A DNA stretch of 64,000 nucleotides from Pleurocapsa sp. CCALA 161 (GTDB lineage: Bacteria > Cyanobacteriota > Cyanobacteriia > Cyanobacteriales > Xenococcaceae): assembly GCF_003003995.1 (NCBI RefSeq), contig NZ_PVWF01000011.1:1-64000 (forward strand), read 5' to 3'. The notes under the pieces are model-generated. The model was not told the DNA's origin. It searched no databases and was given only the letters and a program-made list of their open reading frames with translations. Position numbers and translations under genes: made by a program. Within the stretch, counting starts at the first letter, position 1, and every line of letters starts with the position of its first letter. This document shows positions 1-8,291 of this stretch, one piece after another.

Positions 1-1218
1 ACGGGATTAGCTGTTTCCCAATTAGCTAGCTGTACTCCCCAAAAACAAGCTGCTGATCCAGAAACCAGAACGGGTTCAGCAGACGGAAACAGCCAACAAG
101 CCAAGCAAGAACCAGTGAAAATAGGTTTAGTGGCTGCTTTAACAGGGGAATCTGCTTTATCGGGAGAAGCGATTACTCGCGGTTTGAAAGTTGCTATTGA
201 TGAAGTGAATGCAGCAGGAGTACTGGGGGGGAAACCTTTAGAATTAGTCAGTCGTGATGATGAATCCGACCCCGCTAAAGGAGTTGCTGCTGCTAGAGAA
301 CTGATCGAACAAGAGGATGTGGCAGTAGTTTTTGGCGGACTTGATTCTCCTGTATCTTTGGCAATGCTGCCTGTGTTTCATGAATTAACTACTCCTTATA
401 TGGGAGTTTGGGCAGCAGCCACAAATATTACCCAAAATGATTTCCAACCCAACTATGCCTTCCGCGTTTCGGCAAATGATAACTTAGTCGATAAATTTTT
501 ACTACAACATGCCCAAGATAAGTATCAAGTCAGTAAAGTTGGCTTAATACTAATTAACAATCCCTGGGGAGAGTCCAATCAAAAGGGCTTTGAATTATGG
601 TCGAAAGCATTTAAAATTCAAATTTCTGGCATCGAAAAATTTAATGAAGAAGATACCGATGTTACCCCACAGCTTACTAGACTAAAAAACTCTGGTGCGG
701 AGGCGTTGATGTTGGTTGCCAATGCTGCTCCTGCTGCTCAGGTAATGCGATCGCTGACTCGGATTAATTGGGACGTGCCGATTGTTTCTCACTGGGGTAT
801 TTCTGGAGGACGTTTCCCCGAATTAGCTGGAGATCTTGCTAGTCAAGTTGAATTTGTGCAAACCTATAGCTTTTTTGGTCCTCAATCGCCGACGGGTCAA
901 AAAGTTCTTCAAGCATTAAATAATAAATTCCAACTAAAAGAGCCGAGTGAAATTCTCGCTCCTATAGGGACGGCCAACGCTTATGATGCTCTAATGTTGA
1001 CGGCTAAAGCGATCGAGCAAGCTGGTTCTACTGAAGGTGCAAAACTACAAGCTGCTTTTGAGAATCTGCCTCAATATAAAGGTTTGATTAAAACTTATGA
1101 TAAACCCTTCACAGCAGATAATCACGATGCTCTAACCGAAGATGATTACATCATGGTGCATTGGCAGGGGAATAAAATCGTTCCCGTTGAACAGAAAAGC
1201 TACAGTCATTCCAAATAA
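1..1218 (+). CDS. ABC transporter substrate-binding lipoprotein, branched-chain amino acid/amide type (5' partial)
   Basis: The frame is open to the left edge, so the start and first half of the signal peptide lie outside. A GTG at 115 could be mistaken for the start, but the in-frame residues before it read L-A-S-C at 22-33, a lipobox, followed by a polar Q/K/D/S-rich linker. The mature protein would be a lipid-anchored periplasmic binding protein. The body (IGLVAALTGESALSGEAITR, then GLKVAIDEVNAAGVLGGKPL) is the LivK-type periplasmic-binding fold (Peripla_BP_6), which captures amino acids, amides or urea for an ABC permease. No permease or ATPase gene follows, so partners would be upstream or elsewhere. 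Family is firm; ligand unknown. Confidence 0.9.
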   Translation, partial: TGLAVSQLASCTPQKQAADPETRTGSADGNSQQAKQEPVKIGLVAALTGESALSGEAITRGLKVAIDEVNAAGVLGGKPLELVSRDDESDPAKGVAAARELIEQEDVAVVFGGLDSPVSLAMLPVFHELTTPYMGVWAAATNITQNDFQPNYAFRVSANDNLVDKFLLQHAQDKYQVSKVGLILINNPWGESNQKGFELWSKAFKIQISGIEKFNEEDTDVTPQLTRLKNSGAEALMLVANAAPAAQVMRSLTRINWDVPIVSHWGISGGRFPELAGDLASQVEFVQTYSFFGPQSPTGQKVLQALNNKFQLKEPSEILAPIGTANAYDALMLTAKAIEQAGSTEGAKLQAAFENLPQYKGLIKTYDKPFTADNHDALTEDDYIMVHWQGNKIVPVEQKSYSHSK

Positions 1219-1242
1219 AAACATACGATATCGTAGGGGAGA

Positions 1243-1258
1243 AGGGGCGATCGCCCCT
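1243..1258. terminator. HIP1-centred palindrome, possible terminator
   Basis: A perfect 16-bp palindrome AGGGGCGATCGCCCCT lies 25 bp after the binding-protein stop. It has HIP1 at its core and would form an 8-bp GC-rich stem without a loop. It could help terminate the upstream gene, but no U-tract follows, so this may only be an expanded HIP1 repeat. Confidence 0.35.
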
Positions 1259-1372
1259 ATGATTAATCTGCGGTAAAACTTAATCAACTTCGGTTTTTGA
1301 GTGACTTAAAATTGAGTCTAAGTGTATTTTCAGATAAGCTTAGTAAAACCAAATAATCATTAACTATCTCAG

Positions 1373-2164
1373 ATGTACTTCAAAAAAATTTACCGTTTGA
1401 TTACGACGATCGCGATCGCCATCTTTTTAATTTCCCAGTCTAATATTCGTGCGGCAAATGCCTCTGAGCATGGGACAAGCATTACTAAGACTAGTCAAAG
1501 ATTATCTCCCCACCACACCCTAGTTGCTCAAGCCTCAACTGGGGAGTTTACCCTACCGCCTTTGCCCTATAGTTATGATGCTTTAGATGAGTATATCGAC
1601 ACTGAAACAATGACTTTGCACCATGATAAACATCATGCTGCTTATGTCAAAAATCTCAATGAAGCGATCGCCCTCTATCCTGATCTCCAAGGGCAATCAA
1701 TCGAGGATCTGTTGCTCAATCTGGATACTCTCCCAGAAGATATCATGACTACTGTACAAAACAATGGTGGTGGTCATGCCAATCACACTATGTTTTGGTC
1801 AATTATGACTCCTGACAGCAACGGTAAACCGACTGGTGAAATTGCTGCGGCAATTGATTCCGCTTTTGGTGACTTTGCTACTTTCCAAACTGAATTTAAT
1901 GATGCGGGTAAAAAACGCTTTGGTAGTGGTTGGGCTTGGCTAGTAATGAACGATCGCAAAGAACTGGAAGTTACCAGTACTGCTAATCAAGATAGCCCGC
2001 TGATGGAAAATCAGTACCCGATTATGGGTAATGATGTTTGGGAACATGCTTACTATCTTAAATATCGCAATAAGAGAGAAGACTATTTAAGCTCATGGTG
2101 GAATGTGGTTAATTGGGATGAAGTAAACAACCGATTTAAAGCAGCTAATAGTTTTTTTGAATAA
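1373..2164 (+). CDS. sodA: Exported or membrane-anchored manganese superoxide dismutase
   Basis: Converts superoxide to oxygen and peroxide. Residues 8-20 form a hydrophobic segment after a K/R-containing N-terminus, followed by a roughly 35-residue linker, so the enzyme is predicted to be exported or anchored, facing the periplasm or thylakoid lumen. The SOD domain starts near residue 57. Visible metal-ligand motifs are M-T-L-H-H-D-K-H-H (first ligand His83), NNGGGHANH and [15 protein letters not shown] and TANQDSPLM are the Mn-type versions rather than the Fe-type (AAQHWNH). Total length of 263 aa is about 60 longer than cytosolic SODs, because of the N-terminal extension. Monocistronic; a hairpin follows at 2196-2212. 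Confidence 0.93.
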   Translation: MYFKKIYRLITTIAIAIFLISQSNIRAANASEHGTSITKTSQRLSPHHTLVAQASTGEFTLPPLPYSYDALDEYIDTETMTLHHDKHHAAYVKNLNEAIALYPDLQGQSIEDLLLNLDTLPEDIMTTVQNNGGGHANHTMFWSIMTPDSNGKPTGEIAAAIDSAFGDFATFQTEFNDAGKKRFGSGWAWLVMNDRKELEVTSTANQDSPLMENQYPIMGNDVWEHAYYLKYRNKREDYLSSWWNVVNWDEVNNRFKAANSFFE

Positions 2165-2195
2165 ATAGTTTGAGCAGACAAAAAATTGCTTATTT

Positions 2196-2212
2196 CCCCC
2201 AATTTTTGGGGG
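2196..2212. terminator. Bidirectional hairpin between convergent genes
   Basis: CCCCCAA, a 3-nt loop and TTGGGGG form a 7-bp stem between the sod stop and the stop of the receiver-HlyD gene on the other strand. T-rich and A-rich flanks fit a shared intrinsic terminator. Confidence 0.6.
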
Positions 2213-2239
2213 CCAAGGCGATTAAGTATTTAAGATTAA

Positions 2240-4531
2240 CTATTTAAGTTTTTGGAAGTTTTTGATTCCACCTAAGAATTCATCCGTCATCAGATTCCAG
2301 ACAGTACGGTTTTCATTGATTCTGACGTTGGCTTGAACCTCCATCCCTGGGCGGATATATTTCTTCTCTCCTTCGACCATCAGGTAATCTTGATCTAGCT
2401 TAACCTTGACAGCATAGCGGAAGAAATCATAGGGTGGTTCGGGTGCAAGTGAACTGGCGCTAATAAATTGAACTTTGCCATCAATACCACCATACTCGCC
2501 GAAGTCAAAAGCACTAATGCGCACATCAACTGGCATCCCTTTTTCCACAAAACCAATTTTGTCAGTCGTCACAAACACTTCTGCCACTAAGTCTTCTGTC
2601 GGCACAATTTGCAAGACTGGTTTAGCTGCTTGACCAGAGGGAGGAACATAGCCAGGATAAGCAGTCAGATCGAACACATCTCCAGTAACAGGAGCGACAA
2701 TAGTTTGATATCTCAAGTTTTGCTCTGCCCCTGCAACTTGACTATTAATTTCCGCAATCTGCTTCTCGTTTTCGACGATGGTTTTATTTAGTTGACTATC
2801 AATTTCCGAGAGTTGAATGCGGTTAGCTGCTCGTCTATCATAAAGGTCTTTAGTAGATACTGAAGTAGTATTACTCAACTGTTCTCTTGCCTGAGAGATA
2901 TCTAAAGATAATCTTTCTCCTTCTTGTATTAAACGATTAATTTCTGCTTGTAAAGTGGTTATATCCTGTTGCTGACGCTCTCGTTCTAGATTGCCCTGTT
3001 TCATTGCGTTTACCATTGAAGCATTGCGATCGTTGATTCTTTGCCTTTGTTGATCGACCTGAAGTTTAGCAATACCACCTTCTTTATAAACGGGGAGAAT
3101 TGAGGCTAAGGTTTGTTGTTCAATTTTAAGACTCTCTTCAGCCTGTGTTCTAGACTCCTGATTACGGTTAATAATTTCGGTTAAATTCTGTCTGCCAGTT
3201 GCCAACTGCGCTCTGGTATCTTGAAGCTGAATTTCATTTTGTTCTAGCTGTTTTTCTAGCTGTTCTACCTCCAATTCAGCGGAGGCGGTGCGTTCACTCA
3301 AGTCAGATCTAGAAGCCTGTAAGCGCTTGAGTTGATCGGGATTAAAGTTACCTCCAGAACCGTTTAAAAGATTATCAAACAAGGCATTTTCTTCGTTCAA
3401 TTCGGCTCGGTTGCGAGACAATGAAGCTACTTCTGGAGCAATTTTTAAAGCGGCAACTGTGCTACTAAGATTGTTAGCATTAACCTTACCAGCTAGCAAA
3501 GCTCGATAAAATTTATTCTCCTGTTTTAAAGTATTCCGTACCTGAGTTAAAGAATTTACCTGGGCTTTAGAAGTGGTGGTGTCTAAAACCATCAAAACAT
3601 CACCTTCCTCAACGCGATCGCCCTCTTCGACTCGAACATCTTTAACGACACCGTTGGTGGGAACTTGAATCTCCTGAGTTTTGCTTATGGGTTGGATCAT
3701 TCCTTGAGCGGGAATTACCTGCTCGATCTTGGCAAATTTAGCCCAGATGAGCGTAAATGCCGTTACTCCCATGATGCAGGCCATCGTCAGTCTCGACCAT
3801 CTAGGAGAAGGGCGCAGCATCACCGTCTGCTCAAATTTGCGCATTTCTATCGATGCTGGTTTACGCTTGACCAAGGCAGCATCATCGCTGTTGACTCTGC
3901 TCGTAACTAGTTGTCCAGGGGGATAAGATTTTGCTGGCGCTGGCGCTGTTGTGTCGGCAATACGCGTAGCCAGAGGAGACATAATCGGCAGTTTTTCTAC
4001 TTCTTCTGCCTGTGGTAAAGATAAATTTCGATAAATTCCTGGTCCAATTTGCGCATAGCCACGATGAATCGATCTAATTGCGTCAGTTAATTCTTTCGCT
4101 GGCGTACCCTTGAGCAAGTAACCCATTGCTCCAGAATTAAGGGATTTAGCTACATATTCCTGATTATCAAAAGTACTAAGCACCAGCACCTTAACATCTG
4201 AAAACTTTTGACAAATTATTTTCGTGGCATCCACCCCGCTCAGCCCTGGCATTTCCATGTCCATCAGAACTACTTCTGGACTCAAAGATTCTACCTGCTT
4301 AAGAGCCTGTTCTCCATTTTCAGCAACCCCAACTATCTCAAGATCGCTTTCTGTTTTGATTAAAGCTTTTAATCCTTCCCGAATCATTTTTTGATCGTCT
4401 ACGATTAAAATACGAATCTGGGAATTTAAAGAATGAGTCAGATCGTTATTTGGGGAACTTTTGATTCCTGGATCAAAGGACAAATTACTAACCGATGGGT
4501 AATTACCATTGCCATTGCTGGATGAATTCAT
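2240..4531 (-). CDS. Response-regulator receiver fused to HlyD-type membrane fusion protein
   Basis: Domain order over 763 aa: polar N-terminus; CheY-like receiver about 38-160 with acidic D45/D46, phospho-acceptor D91 in VVLMDMEMPG, T120 and K141; Pro-rich linker about 171-240; one membrane segment about 247-264; then a HlyD/secretion adaptor with a biotinyl-lipoyl-like part (VPTNGVVKDVRVEEGDRVEEGD), a long coiled coil of about 250 residues and a C-terminal beta domain (APVTGDVFDLTAYPGYVPPS). HlyD adaptors bridge an inner-membrane ABC exporter to an outer-membrane channel. Here the cytosolic tail carries a NarL/FixJ-like receiver with no DNA-binding helix-turn-helix, so phosphorylation may gate secretion rather than transcription (inference). 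No ABC exporter or kinase gene is adjacent. The frame is continuous, so fusion by assembly error is unlikely. Confidence 0.9.
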   Translation of the reverse strand: MNSSSNGNGNYPSVSNLSFDPGIKSSPNNDLTHSLNSQIRILIVDDQKMIREGLKALIKTESDLEIVGVAENGEQALKQVESLSPEVVLMDMEMPGLSGVDATKIICQKFSDVKVLVLSTFDNQEYVAKSLNSGAMGYLLKGTPAKELTDAIRSIHRGYAQIGPGIYRNLSLPQAEEVEKLPIMSPLATRIADTTAPAPAKSYPPGQLVTSRVNSDDAALVKRKPASIEMRKFEQTVMLRPSPRWSRLTMACIMGVTAFTLIWAKFAKIEQVIPAQGMIQPISKTQEIQVPTNGVVKDVRVEEGDRVEEGDVLMVLDTTTSKAQVNSLTQVRNTLKQENKFYRALLAGKVNANNLSSTVAALKIAPEVASLSRNRAELNEENALFDNLLNGSGGNFNPDQLKRLQASRSDLSERTASAELEVEQLEKQLEQNEIQLQDTRAQLATGRQNLTEIINRNQESRTQAEESLKIEQQTLASILPVYKEGGIAKLQVDQQRQRINDRNASMVNAMKQGNLERERQQQDITTLQAEINRLIQEGERLSLDISQAREQLSNTTSVSTKDLYDRRAANRIQLSEIDSQLNKTIVENEKQIAEINSQVAGAEQNLRYQTIVAPVTGDVFDLTAYPGYVPPSGQAAKPVLQIVPTEDLVAEVFVTTDKIGFVEKGMPVDVRISAFDFGEYGGIDGKVQFISASSLAPEPPYDFFRYAVKVKLDQDYLMVEGEKKYIRPGMEVQANVRINENRTVWNLMTDEFLGGIKNFQKLK

Positions 4532-4951
4532 GATTTAAATATTTAGTAACTGCTTCAAATATTAGGTTGTGAGCTAGCTTCTGCAAGAAGCATTAGAATT
4601 ATGGTTAATTAGGTTTTAGAGAATATCCATAAGCATTTTGAATTATTTTTAACAAAACCATAATTAAGGTTAGCTGAACATAAGAGTGATTGTGTACATG
4701 ATTAAACATTAATAACCGATCTATTTGCGGTTAGAAAGATTTCGCCTTAGTAAGAAGTTGGCGATCGCTAGAAGATAAGACATCATCAAGTCTTAATTAT
4801 CTATATTGCTACTGTTAAATCTTGGATTTTCAAGCCTTCTCCTTTAATTAGTTACTACTATAATGCTGAAACAGCTAACTATATTATTCCCACCACTACG
4901 GGATTATGATTCAAAAACCTATAATAAGATAAATTTTCATGTTTATAATTT
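4532..4951. other. Divergent intergenic region, 420 bp
   Basis: AT-rich spacer between the receiver-HlyD gene on the minus strand and ftrC on the plus strand. It must contain both promoters. One HIP1 site lies near 4763. I see no gene, tRNA or clear hairpin here, and no promoter elements I would place with confidence. Confidence 0.5.
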
Positions 4952-5317
4952 ATGACTACAGCCAAATCAACTAGTCAAAGTTCCGACAAAGCCCTGGAAT
5001 CTATGAGGAAATTTGCCGAAAAATACGCCCAACGCACAGATACTTACTTTTGCAGCAATTTATCGGTTACTGCTGCGGTAATCAAGGGATTAGCTGAACA
5101 TAAGCAGGAATTTGGTTCTCCACTTTGCCCTTGTCGCCACTATCAAGACAAGGCAGCAGAAGTTAAAAAAGCTTACTGGAATTGTCCCTGTGTACCAATG
5201 CGAGAAGAGAAGAAATGTCATTGTCTGCTGTTTTTGACCCCAGACAACGCCTTCGCCAGCAATACCCAATCTATCACAACTGAGGAAATTACTCAGCTTT
5301 GTAGTGAAATGGAGTAA
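4952..5317 (+). CDS. ftrC: Ferredoxin:thioredoxin reductase, catalytic beta chain
   Basis: Transfers electrons from photosynthetically reduced ferredoxin to thioredoxin, giving light control of carbon metabolism. All diagnostic cysteines are present with canonical spacing: C59-P-C61, C78-P-C80 and C89-H-C91 (CPC-X16-CPC-X8-CHC). Four of these ligate the 4Fe-4S cluster and two form the redox-active disulfide in the known enzyme. The length of 121 aa is normal for the family. The variable chain gene (ftrV) is not in the window, as is usual in cyanobacteria. The next gene, DUF309, starts 83 bp downstream on the same strand and might be cotranscribed. Confidence 0.97.
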   Translation: MTTAKSTSQSSDKALESMRKFAEKYAQRTDTYFCSNLSVTAAVIKGLAEHKQEFGSPLCPCRHYQDKAAEVKKAYWNCPCVPMREEKKCHCLLFLTPDNAFASNTQSITTEEITQLCSEME

Positions 5318-5400
5318 TTAGTAAACGCGCGAATTAAAGCTATAGCTTAAAGCTTTTATAAGTAAATTTGAAACAAACCAATTCACACTGAGTATGCTTT

Positions 5401-5841
5401 ATGGTTGCTTCTCCTGAATTTGAACAAGGAATTGCTGAATTTAACCAACAGCAGTTTTACGCCTGTCACGATACTTTAGAAGCAATTTGGGTTGATGCTC
5501 CTGAAACAGACAAGCGTTTTTATCAGGGGATATTACAAGTAGCGGTAGGTTGCTATCATCTCAGCAACGATAATTTACGTGGAGCTATTATCCTTTTAGG
5601 GGAGGCGGTAAGAAGACTATGTGACTACCAGCCAGATTATCAAGAAGTTGATGTCGAACAGCTATTAGCACAGTCTGTTACTCTACTCCAGACACTCCAG
5701 CAACTTCCTCCAGAACAAACTAGTGAATTTTGGCAGCAGCTATTGCAAAAGCAGTCGCCAACAATGAAAGAGCAGGATGCTGATCTTGCAGATTTAGTTG
5801 CTAGTTGCCAACTGCCCTATATCAATAGAGTATTAGATTAA
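5401..5841 (+). CDS. DUF309 domain-containing protein
   Basis: A 146-aa all-helical cytosolic protein. The DUF309 signature occupies about residues 5-70: FEQGIAEFNQQQFYACHDTL with the conserved H-D-x-x-E, then RFYQGILQVAVGCYHL and the N-x-x-G-A repeat. The biochemical role of the family is not established. It is common in cyanobacteria and plastid-bearing eukaryotes. The start at 5401 is the only reasonable ATG; an ATG at 5394 is out of frame. It follows ftrC closely on the same strand, but functional linkage is unproven. Confidence 0.85.
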   Translation: MVASPEFEQGIAEFNQQQFYACHDTLEAIWVDAPETDKRFYQGILQVAVGCYHLSNDNLRGAIILLGEAVRRLCDYQPDYQEVDVEQLLAQSVTLLQTLQQLPPEQTSEFWQQLLQKQSPTMKEQDADLADLVASCQLPYINRVLD

Positions 5842-5976
5842 TTAATTTAATTCGTCTTACTTTTAAAAGATAAGCAATTGAAATAAATTAGGACATCTCT
5901 TAATCTTTTTGCCTCTTTGCGCCTCGGCGCGAGATAATTGCTTATAGTTTTACCCTTTACTGCGACTGCTATACCT

Positions 5977-6318
5977 ATGACAGATACTATTTTTGGCAAA
6001 ATTATCCGTCGCGAAATTCCTGCCGATATTGTCTACGAAGATGATTTAGCTCTAGCCTTTAGGGATGTTAATCCTCAAGCCCCAACCCATATTTTAATTA
6101 TTCCTAAAAAGCCTATTGTTCGCCTATCAGAATCGTCTCAAGCAGATACTGCGCTAATGGGACACTTGCTAATGACTGTCAAAAAGGTTGCTGAACAGGA
6201 AAATCTGAGCAACGGCTATCGAGTTGTGATTAATAATGGTACACACGGCGGACAGACTGTAGATCACCTGCATCTTCATCTGCTTGGCGATCGCTTTATG
6301 GGTTGGCCACCAGGATAA
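5977..6318 (+). CDS. HIT family (Hint-like) nucleotide hydrolase
   Basis: 113-aa protein of the histidine-triad superfamily, which hydrolyses purine nucleoside phosphoramidates and related adenylated compounds. The triad is visible as DHLHLHLLGDR near the C-terminus (H-x-H-x-H). The N-terminus TIFGKIIRREIPADIVYEDD is typical for the Hint branch. The frame is open 13 codons further up to a TTG at 5938, but the ATG at 5977 gives exactly the family's normal N-terminus, so I chose it. The gene runs towards the HPF/cold-shock gene on the other strand, with only 18 bp between stops. Confidence 0.92.
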   Translation: MTDTIFGKIIRREIPADIVYEDDLALAFRDVNPQAPTHILIIPKKPIVRLSESSQADTALMGHLLMTVKKVAEQENLSNGYRVVINNGTHGGQTVDHLHLHLLGDRFMGWPPG

Positions 6319-6336
6319 GAACGCTGTTAAATATAA

Positions 6337-6903
6337 TTAGACACCTGGGTCTAAAAGCTGTACTGTCGTGGCTTGAGGTCCCATTTCGCCCATAGTTTCT
6401 TTATATCTTACTCCGCTACCTACGGTTAAGCGCTCAAAATCATTGTTAGTTACGCTGTTACGATGAAAGTAAATTTCTTTTCCTGTACTAATTTCCTGAA
6501 TAAAACCATACCCCTGTTCGGCAAATAGCTTGGTTACCATGGCGCTCACCTGCTGTTCTGGGTGTATTTTTCTTTCTCCTTTTTGTTCAGTAGTGATACT
6601 AATCAATTGACGACGTGCTGCTTCAAAAGCATCACGAATTACTGTTTTTAAAGGAAGATATTGTTTGCCTACATCGGGGCTTTTTACTACTGCGAGTTCA
6701 CGACCATGAGGAATAGTAATATCAATACTGACTCGATAAGGTGAGCCACTGCTAGGGTGATCGTTGTCTTTTTCAATGACTACATGGCAGCTATTCATAT
6801 AGTCACAAAACTGTTCTAATTTGGCAATCTTTTCTTCAACCAAACTTTGAATTGCAGCGGTTTTTTCTAAGTGACGATAAGTTATTTCTGGCTTGATTTT
6901 CAT
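6337..6903 (-). CDS. HPF/RaiA ribosome-hibernation domain fused to a cold-shock domain
   Basis: Residues 1 to about 110 form a HPF/RaiA beta-alpha domain (YRHLEKTAAIQSLVEEKIAKLEQF and a basic second half), the fold that occupies the ribosomal decoding centre during hibernation. Residues about 120-184 form a CspA-like cold-shock domain with RNP1 (GYGFI, 131-135) and RNP2 (EIYFHRN, 143-149), which binds single-stranded RNA or DNA. The combined 188-aa protein would be an RNA-binding, ribosome-associated stress factor (inference). It differs from the long HPF (LrtA) at 44458-45069, which carries the dimerising C-terminal tail, so the genome has at least two HPF proteins. Confidence 0.88.
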   Translation of the reverse strand: MKIKPEITYRHLEKTAAIQSLVEEKIAKLEQFCDYMNSCHVVIEKDNDHPSSGSPYRVSIDITIPHGRELAVVKSPDVGKQYLPLKTVIRDAFEAARRQLISITTEQKGERKIHPEQQVSAMVTKLFAEQGYGFIQEISTGKEIYFHRNSVTNNDFERLTVGSGVRYKETMGEMGPQATTVQLLDPGV

Positions 6904-7311
6904 GAATCTTAATTATGCTGAATATGTTAAATGATTTTTTCAGTAATAGTAAATGCAAGGCAGATAGTTTTTAATTGCTTATAGGGGAAAATTATGATCC
7001 ATATTATACATTTATGGATTTTCATACATCTGTCTTTAGAAATAGACTAAACCGCATCTAGTTAAAAGTGCTTAAAACTGCGTGGAATAAGCTGGGGAGA
7101 TTCATAGTTTTTTAGCTAACTATTTTCAGTAACGAGTTTTGCAATCAAAACTCTTATTTTTAATTGGATGGGATTGAATCTTCACTACAGTAATTTAAAC
7201 TCTATTAGAGCATTTATTATTAATTCAAATACACATACTTAGATAGATGTTTAAGTAATAGTAATTATAGTAAATAAAGAGAATTCAAAGTATCTTTATA
7301 ACTAATTAATA
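6904..7311. other. Divergent intergenic region with orphan terminator, 408 bp
   Basis: Lies between the HPF/cold-shock gene (minus) and the DUF1206 gene (plus). It is AT-rich and holds no protein-like frame. Its notable content is a complete intrinsic terminator at 7134-7162 on the plus strand, although no plus-strand gene lies immediately upstream. That suggests a small RNA between about 6920 and 7162 (see separate entries). Confidence 0.5.
7134..7162 (+). terminator. Rho-independent terminator with no annotated gene upstream
   Basis: GAGTTTTG, a CAAT loop and CAAAACTC form a perfect 8-bp stem at 7134-7153, followed by a T-rich tract to 7162. The orientation is plus strand. The upstream neighbour is transcribed the other way, so the terminator would end either a small RNA or an attenuated leader of the DUF1206 gene. 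Confidence 0.6.
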
Positions 7312-8094
7312 ATGGAAACATTAGCAAGATTTGGCTATGCTGCCAAGGGTTTTGTTTATGGAGCGATCGCTATTTTGGCATTACTAGCTGCATTTAGCAT
7401 CGGTGGCAAAACGACTAATACGACTGGAGCTTTACAGACAATCTCTCAGCAATCTTTTGGTAAACTCTTGTTGATCTTGATCGCTATCGGTTTAGTAGGA
7501 TATGTGCTGTGGCTTTTAATTCAGGCTATTAAAGATCCTGAACATCAAGGAACTGACGCCAAGGGTATATTTTCTCGTTTAGGCTATGCTTTGACTGCCA
7601 CAGCATATATGGGAGTAGCTAGCAATGCTGCATTACTAGCTTTTGGTTCTAGCAAGAGCGCAGGAGGAAATAGTTCTCAACAAGATTGGACAGCGACTTT
7701 GATGCAGCAGCCTTTAGGTAGATGGATCGTGGGATTGGGGGGAGCGCTAGTTATGGGTATTGGCTGTTATCGAATTTATCAAGCTTACAAAACTAAATTT
7801 CGTCAGGAATTAAATCTTAGCCAACTCGACTCACAACAGAAAAGCTGGTTGGTGAATATTAGTCGCTTCGGCATAGCTGCTAGAGGCGTGGTATTTATTA
7901 TGATTGGCTTTTTTGTTTTACAGGCTGCTCATCAATATAATCCCCAGAAAGTTCAAGGATTAGACGGCGTGCTTTATACTTTAACTCAACAACCTTTTGG
8001 TAAAGCTCTGCTGGCTTTAATGGCTTTTGGACTGTTATCCTACGCTATATATCTGCTGCTACAGGCTCGTTTTCGCCGAATTAAAATCAACTAA
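7312..8094 (+). CDS. DUF1206 integral membrane protein
   Basis: 260 aa made of three similar units of two membrane helices each. Unit starts are ARFGYAAKGFVYGAIAILAL (about 5), FSRLGYALTATAYMGVASNA (about 87) and SRFGIAARGVVFIMIGFF (about 184). Each is followed by a Q-Q-x-F/L-G-K/R loop and a second helix, for example QQSFGKLLLILIAIGLVGY. This triplicated architecture is the hallmark of DUF1206. Function is unknown; a small-solute channel or stress-related membrane role is speculation. It appears monocistronic, with a long AT-rich leader that may contain a terminator or attenuator. Confidence 0.88.
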   Translation: METLARFGYAAKGFVYGAIAILALLAAFSIGGKTTNTTGALQTISQQSFGKLLLILIAIGLVGYVLWLLIQAIKDPEHQGTDAKGIFSRLGYALTATAYMGVASNAALLAFGSSKSAGGNSSQQDWTATLMQQPLGRWIVGLGGALVMGIGCYRIYQAYKTKFRQELNLSQLDSQQKSWLVNISRFGIAARGVVFIMIGFFVLQAAHQYNPQKVQGLDGVLYTLTQQPFGKALLALMAFGLLSYAIYLLLQARFRRIKIN

Positions 8095-8291
8095 AATTAA
8101 TCCCGCCAATAAAAACTATTTATTGCTCACTGTACACTCTTGCTCTTTTTAGCTTTGTTTTTTTATTTATGCAACAATGCCGGGGAAATGTTTGAAATTT
8201 CGGTAATCCCAACCTCTGTAATGCTGCAAGACTGCTAGAGAAAGCGCTAGGGTAAGTGAACATAAAATACAAGCGACAATTATCTATTTAC

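Noticed and set aside
2609-2791. 60-codon plus-strand frame inside the receiver-HlyD gene
   Set aside because: Shadow frame of a well-supported minus-strand gene; no start context or composition support.
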